A stretch of DNA of 64,000 nucleotides, from positions 363,134-427,133 of the forward strand of contig CAVPNH010000008.1 of assembly GCA_963706755.1 (NCBI GenBank). The letters run 5' to 3'. Source of the DNA: RPQJ01 sp963706755. GTDB lineage: Bacteria > Pseudomonadota > Gammaproteobacteria > Steroidobacterales > Steroidobacteraceae. How positions within the stretch are numbered: position 1 is the first letter of the stretch; every line of letters starts with the position of its first letter. A model generated the notes under the pieces. That model saw nothing but the letters and a program-made list of their open reading frames with translations. It did not search any database and was not told where the DNA came from. The translations under genes and the position numbers were made by a program. Below are positions 1-9,103 of the stretch, one piece after another.

Positions 1-1722
1 CTCGTCACCCTGGGTCCACGTGGCCGTTGCGTACCACTCGAGGTCGTCGCGCAGCTGCCCGCGAAGGCCGGCTTCGATGCCTGCGAGGTCGAGCTTCGAA
101 ACGTTGCGGTTCTGCACGACGAGTCGGCCCGATTCGGTGACTTCGCCCGTCAGCACGCTCGTGATCTTGTCGGAGTATCGGGATACGTACCCGACCAGTT
201 CGCCCTGCAGCCGCTCGCCGTCCACCTTCACGCCGGCGTCGAGCGTAGTCACGGTCTCGGAGGTCAGGTCCGGGTTTGGGATGTTGAATCGATTGCCCGG
301 ACGGTCGCCGAACGTGCCCAGGTCGAACACGTTTGGCGCACGAAAGCCGCGGCCGAGGTTTGCGACCAGGCGCACGTCGTCGCGGACGGCATACGCGACG
401 CTGAGATTGCCGCTCAGGTCGTTTGCGTCGACCGTCGTGCCGACGGTGACCCCGCTCGGCGGCAGCCGGGTCTCGACGCTGCTCCAGCGCAGGCCGGCAA
501 CGAGGTCCATGCGCTCGCCCAGGTTCCAGTCGTCCACCGCGAACACGCCGAACTGCTTCATTGTCGAGCCGTCGGGAAAACGCGGAGGACGGTCAGTCAC
601 GACCCCGGTGACGATGTTCGTACGGACCCGCGAGGAATCCACCGTGTCGTCGTAGTACTCCGCGCCGTAGGTCAGGTAGTGTCCGCTTGGCAGCGACTTG
701 CCCGCCTGGAAGGTGACTCCCCAGCTCGTGTCGCTGTTCTTTTCCCTGTCCCGGTTGTTCGAGCCATAGTCACGCGTGCGGCGGTCGTCCACGATTACCT
801 GCCGGCCGACGTGCGCCTCGGCGTTGTCCCACAGCGCGGTTGTGTTCGTGCCGCGCCAGCGGAGCTGCGCGAAATCGCGGCGCTGCGGTTCGAAGTAGAA
901 CACGGCCGAGTTCGGCTGGGCTTGTCCGAAGCCCGGAGTGAGCTCGTCGTACCGGGGTGTCTTTGGCTGCTCCGAGTACTGCACCGAGGCCATGATCTCG
1001 TGGCCGGGCACAATGACGGTGCGGAGCTTCAGGTCCGCGGCGCGCGAGCTGTAGCTCGTGTACGGCAGGGTCTCGCCACCTCCGACCCGGCGGTCGCCGA
1101 CGCTCTGGTATGTCGCGCCGCCGCTGATCGCCAGGCCGGAGCGTCCGATCGCGGTCTCGGCGCGTGAGAGCGTCGAGTCGTCGGCGCTTCCGTACATGGT
1201 CCGCAGTGCACCACCGCCGGACCAGGTGTCGGCGGTGAATACGGGCTCCTCCGACAACATCTGTACCACGCCGCCCATTGCGTCGCTGCCGTGCAGCGCC
1301 GACATTGGGCCGCGCACGACCTCGAGCTGCCCGAGCATCTGGCTGTCCACCAGCGCGACATACTGGTTTGGAGCATTGCGGAAAATCGCGTTGTTCAGCC
1401 GGAAGCCGTCGACCAGCTGCAGCACCTCGGAGCCTTTGAGCCCGCGCACGATGACCACGCCCTGGCCGGGGGTGGTCTGCTGGACGTAGGTTCCGGTGTG
1501 GCCGCGCAGCAGGTCCATCACGGTCTGCGGTGTCGAGGCGCGAATTTCCTCGAATCGCACGACGTTCGTTGCGACCGGCACGTCGAAGGTCGACTCCGGG
1601 CGCCTCGTGGCGGTGACCTGGATGACCTCGAGCGGCTCGGCCGCCTCGGCGCACGGCGACGCCAGCGCTGCCAGTGCCGCGAGCGCAGCTGGCGCTACAG
1701 GCGCGACCGTCGCAGCGCGCAT
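1..1722 (-). CDS. TonB-dependent outer-membrane receptor, C-terminus beyond window
   Basis: Encodes a TonB-gated outer-membrane transporter for an unidentified ligand such as a siderophore or vitamin complex. Translated from the ATG at 1720-1722 it opens with an Ala-rich signal peptide, followed by a TonB-box-like stretch (EVIQVTATR). The plug domain follows, with the family motifs GVVIVRGLKGSEV, LQLVDGFRLNN and LEVVRGPMSALHGSDAMGG. Beta-barrel strands fill the rest, including GRGFRAPNVFDL and NPDLTSETVTTLDAGV. The barrel end lies off the window. The gene sits 28 bases downstream of htpX on the same strand. The long open frame at 770-1654 on this strand is an out-of-frame shadow. The family call is firm and the ligand unknown. 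Confidence 0.93.
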   Translation of the reverse strand, partial: MRAATVAPVAPAALAALAALASPCAEAAEPLEVIQVTATRRPESTFDVPVATNVVRFEEIRASTPQTVMDLLRGHTGTYVQQTTPGQGVVIVRGLKGSEVLQLVDGFRLNNAIFRNAPNQYVALVDSQMLGQLEVVRGPMSALHGSDAMGGVVQMLSEEPVFTADTWSGGGALRTMYGSADDSTLSRAETAIGRSGLAISGGATYQSVGDRRVGGGETLPYTSYSSRAADLKLRTVIVPGHEIMASVQYSEQPKTPRYDELTPGFGQAQPNSAVFYFEPQRRDFAQLRWRGTNTTALWDNAEAHVGRQVIVDDRRTRDYGSNNRDREKNSDTSWGVTFQAGKSLPSGHYLTYGAEYYDDTVDSSRVRTNIVTGVVTDRPPRFPDGSTMKQFGVFAVDDWNLGERMDLVAGLRWSSVETRLPPSGVTVGTTVDANDLSGNLSVAYAVRDDVRLVANLGRGFRAPNVFDLGTFGDRPGNRFNIPNPDLTSETVTTLDAGVKVDGERLQGELVGYVSRYSDKITSVLTGEVTESGRLVVQNRNVSKLDLAGIEAGLRGQLRDDLEWYATATWTQGDE

Positions 1723-1750
1723 CCAGGCCAGGCCTGCCGGCCGATGATTC

Positions 1751-2620
1751 CTAGTGCGCGGGCTGCTGCAGGGCCGCGATGCGCTGCTCGATCGGCGGGT
1801 GCGTCGAGAACAGCGACATGAACCCCGGCTTGTCGTTGATGCCGAGCGCCTTGATGGACTGCGGCAGCGCCGTGGGCTCGATCCCGCCGAGGCGCTTCAA
1901 CGCGCTCACCATCGGCGACGGCGATCCGAGCAGGCCGGCGGAGGCTGCGTCCGCGCGGAACTCGCGGCGGCGCGAGAACCACGCCACGATCATGGACGCG
2001 AGGATGCCGAGCAGGATCTGGCAGACGATGACCGTGATGAAATAGCCCGGCCCGGTGCCGCGCTCAGTCTTGAAGATCGCCTTGTCCACGAACGTACCGA
2101 CGATTCGAGACAGGAAGACCACGAACGTGTTCAGGACTCCCTGGATGAGCGTGAGCGTGACCATGTCGCCGTTCGCGACGTGGCCGATCTCGTGGCCGAG
2201 CACGGCCTCGACCTCCTGGCGGTTCATGGACTGGAGCAGGCCGGTCGAAACCGCGACCAGCGCCGAATTCCGGAACGCACCTGTGGCGAAGGCATTCGGC
2301 GGGCCCTCGTACATCGCCACCTCAGGCATGCCAATGCCGGCCTTGTCCGCGAGCCGGCGTACCGTCTCCACCAGCCAGGCCTGCGTCTCGCCCTCCGAGC
2401 CCGTGATGACCTGGGCCCCGGTGGACCTCTTCGCGATGAACTTCGACATGAGCAGCGAGATGAACGCGCCGGTGAAGCCGACCACGGCAGAAAACGCGAG
2501 CAGTGGTCCCATGCCGCCCTGGCTGGCCATCGCCTGGTCGATGCCCGTGACCCTGAGCACGATGGACACGACCACCAGCACGGCGATGTTCGTGGCGAGG
2601 AACAGGAATATGCGCTTCAT
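1751..2620 (-). CDS. htpX: Membrane-bound zinc protease HtpX
   Basis: Inner-membrane metalloprotease (M48 family) that takes part in quality control of membrane proteins, usually alongside FtsH. The 289-residue length matches the family. Two N-terminal membrane helices (residues 5-24 and 38-58) precede the zinc site HEIGH at residues 143-147. A further hydrophobic pair and the downstream Glu-bearing segment (RRREFRADA) complete the active site. The ATG at 2618-2620 fits the usual HtpX start MKRIFLFLATN. The gene lies between the AlkA-like glycosylase upstream and the TonB receptor downstream on the same strand. I see no heat-shock promoter that I could defend. Confidence 0.97.
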   Translation of the reverse strand: MKRIFLFLATNIAVLVVVSIVLRVTGIDQAMASQGGMGPLLAFSAVVGFTGAFISLLMSKFIAKRSTGAQVITGSEGETQAWLVETVRRLADKAGIGMPEVAMYEGPPNAFATGAFRNSALVAVSTGLLQSMNRQEVEAVLGHEIGHVANGDMVTLTLIQGVLNTFVVFLSRIVGTFVDKAIFKTERGTGPGYFITVIVCQILLGILASMIVAWFSRRREFRADAASAGLLGSPSPMVSALKRLGGIEPTALPQSIKALGINDKPGFMSLFSTHPPIEQRIAALQQPAH

Positions 2621-2753
2621 CGATAGTCTCCGCTGCGATTGGGTCCAGGCCCGGGCGGGCGAAGTTTCTCACGAAATCCGCCCCGTTTGACGGTCCCAGC
2701 ATTGGGTCCGTCCCCGTCCGGTTCAAGGTTTGACCAGCTCCGTCCGGCATGGT

Positions 2754-3410
2754 TCATGGCCCGGGATCGGCAGAATACTGGCCTCGCGCCTCGAGGTAGT
2801 GCGCCCACAGCATGCGGGCGGCGACGGATCTCCACGGCACCCAACGGCGTGCCAGCCTGCACTGTTCGTCCGCCGTGGGCAGGCGCCGCATCCGTTTCAG
2901 TTGTCGAATCGCGACCGCCAGCGCCAGGTCGCCCGTAGGCCAGACGTCCGGCCTTCTCAGGGCCATCAGGTAGTAGATGTCCACGCTCCACGGGCCCAGG
3001 CCCGGCACGGCGAGGAGCGCGCTACGTCCGGCCTCGTCAGGACCGCGCGCCGCCGCGGCGAGGTCGAGGCGACCATCCTGCACGCGGAGCGCGAGGCCGT
3101 GGCAGTACGCGGCCTTCTGCCGCGTGAGGCCGAACTCGCGGAGGCCCGACGTCGACGACGCCGCGACGCGCTCCGGCGTCAGGCCGCCCAGGTGCGTGTC
3201 GAGCCGCCGGTACAGGGTCCGCGCCGCGGCGAGCGACACCTGCTGCTCGAGGATGATCCGCACCAGTGTCGCGAAACCCGGGCGGCGGCCCCACATGGGT
3301 GGTGCGCCCAGCCGCTCCCGGATTCCGGCAAGGACCGCGTCACGCGAGGCGAGCTCGCCAGCGGCGTGATGCAGCGCCTGTCGCGTGAGGGCTCGCGGGG
3401 CCTTGGTCAT
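2754..3410 (-). CDS. DNA-3-methyladenine glycosylase II-like protein (HhH-GPD)
   Basis: Base-excision repair glycosylase of the HhH-GPD superfamily, AlkA branch, expected to remove alkylated purines. The helix-hairpin-helix LLAVPGLGPWSVD falls at about residues 132-144, followed by the catalytic Asp in PTGDLAL at about residue 161. EQQVSLAAA near residue 55 is also typical. At 218 residues it lacks the N-terminal AlkA extension and the Ada domain, so it is a short stand-alone glycosylase. I chose the ATG at 3408-3410 (MTKAPRALTR). The same frame stays open to 5075, but that part is antisense-like low-complexity sequence over the neighbouring gene. Substrate range is inferred from the family. 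Confidence 0.9.
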   Translation of the reverse strand: MTKAPRALTRQALHHAAGELASRDAVLAGIRERLGAPPMWGRRPGFATLVRIILEQQVSLAAARTLYRRLDTHLGGLTPERVAASSTSGLREFGLTRQKAAYCHGLALRVQDGRLDLAAAARGPDEAGRSALLAVPGLGPWSVDIYYLMALRRPDVWPTGDLALAVAIRQLKRMRRLPTADEQCRLARRWVPWRSVAARMLWAHYLEARGQYSADPGP

Positions 3411-3490
3411 GGGCACTCGCAGGTCGTGGCGGCGTACGAATCGTCGCCGTCGAGTGTACCGGGGCGCAGGCCCCGCGGTCGCGGGCGCGT

Positions 3491-5398
3491 CTATCCAGCG
3501 AGGGTGCGCAGCCGCATGGTGCGGCTGGTGTCGGTGCTGGTCTCGAGGCGCTCGAGCAGCTGCGTCGTCTCGTCGGCGGACAGCGGCCTGCTCAGGAGGA
3601 AACCCTGCACCTCGTTGCACTGCCGCTCCTGCAGGTTGAGGAGTTGCGCGAAGTCCTCGACGCCCTCGGCCACGACTTGCAGGCTGAGCGCCCTCGCCAT
3701 GGAGACGATGGCACCGACGATGGTCGCGCGCCGGCCGACCGAGTCGATGCTTTGCACGAGTGTGCGGTCGATCTTGAGGCGGTTGACGGCAATGGAACTC
3801 AGGCGCCCGAGGTTGGAGTGGCCCACGCCGAAGTCGTCGATCGCGATCGAGACGCCGATCTGGCGGAGTTCCGCGAGTATTTCCCGGATCCGTTCGTCGT
3901 CGCGCATCGCGAGCGACTCGGTGATCTCGAGTTCCAGCATGGACGGGTCGATCCCGGTCTCGTTCAGAACCGAGGCGACCATCGCCGGGAAGCCCGGCTG
4001 CGCGAACTGGGCCGGGGAGACGTTGACGGCCACGCGACCGGCCTGCAGGTCCTTGTCCAGCCATTCGCGGAACTGGCGGCAGGCGGTCCGTAGTGCCCAC
4101 TCGCCGATTGGCATGATCAGGCCCATCTCCTCCGCAAGCGGTATGAACTCCTCGGGCGAGACGCTGCCGAGTTCGGCATCCGTCCAGCGCAGCAGCGCTT
4201 CGACGCCCGAGATGCAGCCGGTGCCAAGGTCGAACTGGGGCTGGTAGTAGAGCGAGAACTCGTCCCGCTTCAGCGCTCGCTGGAGGCGTTGCTCCATACG
4301 GAATCGTGCCTGGGAGCCTTCCTTCATCGTCGCGCTGAAGAACGCGATCTGGCCCCGACCCTGCCGCTTCGCCGTGTACATGGCGATACCTGCCTGGCGG
4401 AGCAGGGCATCGCCGTCCAGGCTGTCGGTCGGGTAGAGCGAGACACCGATACTGGCCGTGAGCATGACCGACGTGGATCCTGCATGCTCCGCGGTCAGCA
4501 ACGGGCTCGCCATTTGCTGCGCGATGGACTCGACATCCGTCGGGTTCTCGAACGAGTGCATGAGAACGATGAACTGGTCGCCCCCGAGGCGAGCCACGTC
4601 GAAACCCGAGCCGGCCGTGTCGACGTGGCGGGCGTCGTCGTTGCGACGCAGGATCTCGCGCAGGCGCGCTGCAACGCGCTTCAGCATCTCGTCGCCGGCG
4701 ATCTGGCCGAACTCGTCGTTGATGCACCGGAAACTGTCGAGGTCGAGGTACAGCAGGGCCATCGAGTGCCCGAGCCGCCCGGCGTTGTCGACTGCTTCCC
4801 TCAGCCGGGCGACGAATTTCGTGCGGCTGGGCAGCCCCGTCAGGCTGTCGAAGTCTGCGAGCTCGGTCATGCGTCGATTGAAACTGACCTGCCTTTCGCC
4901 GAGGGCCACGGCCATCTGCCGGACCTCGTGAGGATGCAGCGGCTTCTGCAGGTAGAAGAGCTTTTCCGCCGGGGCGACGCTGCGGCTGAACCGGAGCGGG
5001 TTGACGTCGGAGTCGGCTGCGCAGATCACGATCTCGACCTGCTGGTCGATCTCTCGGATCCTCTGGGCGGCCCAAAGGCCGTCGCGGCCCGGGGACATGT
5101 TCGAGTCGAGGAATACGATGGCGAACGGCTCATTGGCCGCATTGGCGGAGCGCACGGCAGCGACGGCTCCGACCGCGTTGTCGCAGTACGTGGCGTCGAA
5201 GGCGCGCGGTCGCGGCGAAGGCTTGGCGAGCAGCGCCGGGTTGCCGCCCGGCATGAGGAGCCGGTTGCGCAGTTCACCGAGGAACGCGGTGCCGGCATCG
5301 GTGCTGGTCGGGTCGAGGACCCGCCGGTAGGCGTCGAGCACTGCCGGCTCGTCGTCTACTACGAGCACGCGAACTGGCGCGGTCACATCGGGAGTCAT
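3491..5398 (-). CDS. Receiver-GGDEF-EAL signalling protein (probable c-di-GMP phosphodiesterase)
   Basis: A 635-residue protein in three parts. The N-terminal receiver has an acidic pair (VVDDEP), a phospho-acceptor Asp in VFLDSNMSPG and the conserved Lys in LQKP. It also carries an insertion of roughly 45 residues between its first helix and second strand. The GGDEF domain opens with FDSLTGLPSR, but its signature reads GGDQF, so cyclase activity may be lost. The EAL domain keeps EALLRW, DDFGVGHSN, the Lys of RLKIDR and VVAEGVED, the residues expected for c-di-GMP hydrolysis. This suggests a phosphorylation-controlled phosphodiesterase. No membrane segment is seen, and no kinase gene lies beside it, so its partner is unknown. 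Confidence 0.94.
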   Translation of the reverse strand: MTPDVTAPVRVLVVDDEPAVLDAYRRVLDPTSTDAGTAFLGELRNRLLMPGGNPALLAKPSPRPRAFDATYCDNAVGAVAAVRSANAANEPFAIVFLDSNMSPGRDGLWAAQRIREIDQQVEIVICAADSDVNPLRFSRSVAPAEKLFYLQKPLHPHEVRQMAVALGERQVSFNRRMTELADFDSLTGLPSRTKFVARLREAVDNAGRLGHSMALLYLDLDSFRCINDEFGQIAGDEMLKRVAARLREILRRNDDARHVDTAGSGFDVARLGGDQFIVLMHSFENPTDVESIAQQMASPLLTAEHAGSTSVMLTASIGVSLYPTDSLDGDALLRQAGIAMYTAKRQGRGQIAFFSATMKEGSQARFRMEQRLQRALKRDEFSLYYQPQFDLGTGCISGVEALLRWTDAELGSVSPEEFIPLAEEMGLIMPIGEWALRTACRQFREWLDKDLQAGRVAVNVSPAQFAQPGFPAMVASVLNETGIDPSMLELEITESLAMRDDERIREILAELRQIGVSIAIDDFGVGHSNLGRLSSIAVNRLKIDRTLVQSIDSVGRRATIVGAIVSMARALSLQVVAEGVEDFAQLLNLQERQCNEVQGFLLSRPLSADETTQLLERLETSTDTSRTMRLRTLAG

Positions 5399-5679
5399 GG
5401 GCTGCCCCGCCGGGCCTGTGTCGCCGTGGCGGCCAGAATGCCCGCCGGGGTGACGGAATGGCCGCGCGTGCCGCGAGCCGCGAATCCGGCACAGAACGGC
5501 AGTGCCGTTTCGGCATACAGGCTCACGTGACGTACCACTCCGGGACCTGAGTCAGTTATGCCGTGCAAACTAGCGCCCCGTGCCTCGCCTGGAGGTGAAC
5601 CTGTTCACACAATCCGGGAGGCCGTGCGCCTCGGCAGCACGGGAAGTGCGAACTGCGTCGCCTAATCGAGCCCGCCGGC

Positions 5680-6300
5680 TCAGGTCGGCCCGGTCCGCGC
5701 CGACGTGGCCGCCGTCAATATCGTGGCCACGACGGCTCCGGCCGCGGCCAGCGCCATGTCCTTCTGCGCGTCCCAGGCGTCGCCCTGGGTGCCGAGATAG
5801 GCCATCCCGAGGTCGCCGCCGAACAGCGCCGCCGCCAGCCACTCGATGAGCTCGTAGATCACGGAGTGCGACATCACGAACAGCGGCGGCATCAGCCACC
5901 GCCACAGTCCCCGCGGCGCAGCGCGTGCCGCGAACAGTTCCCAGGCGATGGGAAGCACCAGCAGGCCATAGCAGAAGTGCACGAAGCGGTCGTAGTGGTT
6001 GCGGCCAGCCGGTGTTGCGTCAGCGCCCGTGACGGCCGAAAGCCACTCGCGCCACGGCACCTCGCTGTAGGTGTAGTGCGCGCCGACCTCGTGCAGCACC
6101 AGGAACGCGAAGAGGCAGCTGTAGGCGAGGTTCGAAAAGCGCAGCTTCCGGCAGGTCACGACGAAGAGCGGCACGGCCACGAGCACGATGACGTTCTCGA
6201 GCAGCCAGTCCTCGCGGTACCAGGGCGCGATGGCAAGCGCGACCCAGATCACCGCGAAGGCGACCAGGAGGGCGAGCGGGTAGCGGTATCGAGCGTGCAC
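5680..6300 (-). CDS. DUF2238 (YjdF-like) integral membrane protein
   Basis: A 206-residue polytopic membrane protein of the DUF2238 family, whose biochemical role is not established. About six hydrophobic helices are visible, with family-typical polar segments between them (FLVLHEVGAHYTYSEVP, NHYDRFVHFCYG and the acidic YELIEWLAA). The only start I can support is the GTG at 6298-6300; an ATG just upstream is out of frame. It is transcribed away from the fatty-acid genes that start at 6418. The 281 bases between its end and the receiver-GGDEF-EAL gene hold no gene that I can support. Confidence 0.88.
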   Translation of the reverse strand: MHARYRYPLALLVAFAVIWVALAIAPWYREDWLLENVIVLVAVPLFVVTCRKLRFSNLAYSCLFAFLVLHEVGAHYTYSEVPWREWLSAVTGADATPAGRNHYDRFVHFCYGLLVLPIAWELFAARAAPRGLWRWLMPPLFVMSHSVIYELIEWLAAALFGGDLGMAYLGTQGDAWDAQKDMALAAAGAVVATILTAATSARTGPT

Positions 6301-6417
6301 GTCGGTTCGGACATTACCCCATTGCGGGCCGGAGTCGTATCGAGGCGTCGCGCGGGTCGTCCGGGTGGAGAGTCTGGTATAAGGCCCGGGAACCGGTCGT
6401 GGCCGCCTGGGGGAGTC

Positions 6418-7311
6418 ATGGATTTCAGCACGCTCAAGTACTCGGTAGAGGGGCGCGTCGCGACCATCACGCTCGACCGTCCGGCGCGCATGAACGCCAT
6501 CAACCTAGACATGCCGGGCGAACTCGAGGCGGCCGTCGATGGGGCGAACCGCGACGATGCGGTGCACGTGATCGTGCTCACGGGCGCGGGCGAGGGCTTC
6601 TGCAGCGGCTACGACCTCGTCGAGTTCGCGGAAGCGGCCGGAGAGCAGCCGGGCTCGCAGCTCGGTTCCGGCGGCGCGGCCGCGCCCTGGGACCCGATGG
6701 CCGATTTCTTCGCCATGTACGACTTCACCCGGCAGTTCATGTCGCTCTGGCGCAGCTACAAACCGACCATCGCGCGCGTGCACGGGCCCGCGGTCGCGGG
6801 CGGCAGCGACATCGCGCTCTGCTGCGACCTGGTCGTGATGGCCGAGGACGCGGTGATCGGCTACCCGCCGGCGCGCGTGTGGGGATGCCCGACGACGGCG
6901 ATGTGGATCTACCGCCTCGGCGCGGAACGAGCCAAGCGCATGCTGCTCACCGGCGATCTCATCGATGGACGGGAGGCGGCCCGCATCGGCCTGGTGCTCG
7001 AGGCGGTGCCGCGCGACCGGCTCGACGGCCGCGTCGCGGAACTCGCCGCGCGCATCGGGTCGGTGCCGAAGAACCAGCTCATGATGCAGAAGCTGATGGT
7101 GAACCAGGCGCTCGACGCGATGGGGCTCGCCAACACGCAGCGCTTCGCCACGCTCTTCGACGGCATCACGCGGCACAGTCCCGAGGGCCTGTGGTTCAAG
7201 CGGCGGGCGGAGGAGGCGGGATTCAAGCAGGCGGTGCGCGAGCGTGACGGCGGCGCGCCGATCGCGCCGGATGCAAGCCGCCCGCTGGCACCGCGGAGAG
7301 CGCCGCGATGA
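6418..7311 (+). CDS. Enoyl-CoA hydratase/isomerase family protein
   Basis: Crotonase-fold enzyme, expected to hydrate or isomerise an acyl-CoA double bond in beta-oxidation or a related acyl-CoA pathway. The 297 residues carry the family blocks DRPARMNAIN, the oxyanion-hole segment GAGEGFCSGYDL and HGPAVAGGSDIALCCD. The frame is open far upstream, but homology begins at the ATG at 6418-6420 (MDFSTLKYSV). Its stop overlaps the acyl-CoA synthetase start by four bases (ATGA at 7308-7311), so the two are translationally coupled. Substrate chain length cannot be read from sequence. The C-terminal 20 residues are basic and rich in Ala, Pro and Arg. Confidence 0.93.
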   Translation: MDFSTLKYSVEGRVATITLDRPARMNAINLDMPGELEAAVDGANRDDAVHVIVLTGAGEGFCSGYDLVEFAEAAGEQPGSQLGSGGAAAPWDPMADFFAMYDFTRQFMSLWRSYKPTIARVHGPAVAGGSDIALCCDLVVMAEDAVIGYPPARVWGCPTTAMWIYRLGAERAKRMLLTGDLIDGREAARIGLVLEAVPRDRLDGRVAELAARIGSVPKNQLMMQKLMVNQALDAMGLANTQRFATLFDGITRHSPEGLWFKRRAEEAGFKQAVRERDGGAPIAPDASRPLAPRRAPR

Positions 7312-9005
7312 ACGGGCCCGTTGCCGACGCCACCGGGTGCCCGATCGCGGCGCTCGACGAGGCTACGCTCTGCGGTGCCCTCGCGCGCACGATCTCGGAA
7401 CGGCCGGGGCAGCCGGCGCAGCGCACCCTCGACGGAGCGGTGGAGTACACGTACGCGCAGTATGCCGAGCGCATCCGCGCCGTCGCCACGGGACTGCACT
7501 CGCTCGGCGTGCGCCGCGGCGACACCGTCGGCATCATGCTGCGCAACCGGCCGGAGTTCGCGGTCGTCGACGCGGCCGCGATGCACCTGGGCGCCGTCGC
7601 ATTCTCGGTCTACAACACCTCGAGCCCGGAGCAGATCGCGCAGATCATGGGCAATGCGCGCAACCGCGTGCTGGTGACCGAGTTGATGCTGCTGCCGCGC
7701 GCGCTGGCGGCGCACGCGCCGGATCTCGAGCACGTCGTGCTGGTGGACGGCACGGCCGAGGGCGCGATGACGCTGGCCGAGCTCGGCTCGCGCCACTCGC
7801 CGGGCTTCCGGTTCGAGGACGCGTGGCGCGAGGTCGAGCCCGGCGACGTGTTGACGCTCATCTACACCTCGGGGACCACGGGCCCGCCCAAGGCGGTGCA
7901 GCTCACGCACGCGAGCGTGCTCGCCGAGGCGCGCGGGCTCGTGAGCGTCATGCCTCACCCGACCGGCGGGAGTTCCATTTCCTACCTGCCGCTCGCCCAC
8001 GTCGGCGACCGCGTGCTCAACCACTACCTGGCCTCGATGTGCCTCGGCAGGACGATCGTTTCCATCGAGGACTACCGGCGCATCGGCGAGGCGCTGGTGC
8101 AGGTCCGGCCCGAGGTGTTCGGCGGCGTGCCGCGCGTCTGGGAGAAGCTCAAGGCCGCCGTCGAGGCCGCGGGCGTGCGCGACCCGGCAGGCCTGCCCGA
8201 GCCGGCGAAGGCCGCAGTACGCGCGAGGCTCGGCCTGGATCGCACGGCCTGGTCGGTGAGCAGCGCCGCGCCGATCGCGGCCGACGTGCTGCGCTTTTTC
8301 GAGGACCTTGGCCTGCGCGTGCGCGAGGGCTGGGGCATGTCCGAGACCTCGTGCCTCGTCACGGTCAATCCCGTCGATGCGCCGCGTCCCGGGACCGTGG
8401 GCCGGGCGCTGCCCGGCGTCGAGATCAAGGTTCTCGAGGACGGCGAAGTCGCGGTGCGCGGGCCACTGGTGATGAAAGGCTATCGCGACGACCCCGAGCG
8501 CACCGCCGAGGTGCTGGGCCCGGACGGCTGGCTGCACACCGGCGATGTCGCGACGGTCGACGCCGATGGCTACGTGACCATCGTGGACCGCAAGAAGGAA
8601 CTCATCATCAACTCGGCCGGCAAGAACATGTCGCCGGCGAACATCGAGAACCGGCTGCGCGCGACGAGCCCGCTCATCGGGCAGGCCGTGTGCATCGGCG
8701 ACCGGCGGCCGTACAACGTCGCACTGCTGGTGCTGGACCCGGACGCCGCGGGACGCTGGGCCGCCGGGCGCGGCCGCTCCGCCGTGGTCGCGGACCTTGC
8801 GGCCGACGCAGACCTGCACGCCGTGCTCGCGGCGGCGGTCGAGCAGGCAAACGCCGCGCTGTCGAGGGTGGAGCAGGTCAGGCGGTTCGCAGTGCTGCCG
8901 GTCGAGTGGCAGCCCGGCGGCGACGAGCTCACGCCGACCTCGAAACTAAAGCGCCGTCCCATCGCCGCAAAGTACGCGGCCGAGATCGAGCGCCTCTACT
9001 CCTGA
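7308..9005 (+). CDS. AMP-binding acyl-CoA synthetase
   Basis: ATP-dependent acyl-CoA ligase that would activate a carboxylic acid, probably a fatty or terpenoid acid, for the neighbouring hydratase. The 565 residues show the P-loop YTSGTTGPPK, the adenylate-binding EGWGMSETS, the hinge aspartate region GDVATVDADGYV and the C-terminal DRKKELIINSAGKNMSP motif of long-chain synthetases. The length is slightly shorter than E. coli FadD. It starts at the ATG inside the ATGA overlap with the enoyl-CoA hydratase. A 98-base gap separates it from the following SDR gene, which may have its own promoter. Substrate specificity is inferred only at family level. Confidence 0.95.
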   Translation: MNGPVADATGCPIAALDEATLCGALARTISERPGQPAQRTLDGAVEYTYAQYAERIRAVATGLHSLGVRRGDTVGIMLRNRPEFAVVDAAAMHLGAVAFSVYNTSSPEQIAQIMGNARNRVLVTELMLLPRALAAHAPDLEHVVLVDGTAEGAMTLAELGSRHSPGFRFEDAWREVEPGDVLTLIYTSGTTGPPKAVQLTHASVLAEARGLVSVMPHPTGGSSISYLPLAHVGDRVLNHYLASMCLGRTIVSIEDYRRIGEALVQVRPEVFGGVPRVWEKLKAAVEAAGVRDPAGLPEPAKAAVRARLGLDRTAWSVSSAAPIAADVLRFFEDLGLRVREGWGMSETSCLVTVNPVDAPRPGTVGRALPGVEIKVLEDGEVAVRGPLVMKGYRDDPERTAEVLGPDGWLHTGDVATVDADGYVTIVDRKKELIINSAGKNMSPANIENRLRATSPLIGQAVCIGDRRPYNVALLVLDPDAAGRWAAGRGRSAVVADLAADADLHAVLAAAVEQANAALSRVEQVRRFAVLPVEWQPGGDELTPTSKLKRRPIAAKYAAEIERLYS

Positions 9006-9103
9006 GGCGAGCGGCGCAACGAGCACCGGCCGAGCGACGAGGCTCGGGCGGCCTTCCGACTTGCTATCCTAGGCGCGCGGCATTGCGCCGCAAGGGGGAT
9101 GGA

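Noticed and set aside
3411..5075. Long open frame continuing the glycosylase gene upstream
   Set aside because: It is Arg/Pro/Gly-rich shadow sequence of the receiver-GGDEF-EAL gene read in another frame.
6909..8819. 636-codon antisense open frame over the acyl-CoA synthetase
   Set aside because: Typical high-GC mirror frame; the plus strand has the full set of AMP-binding motifs.
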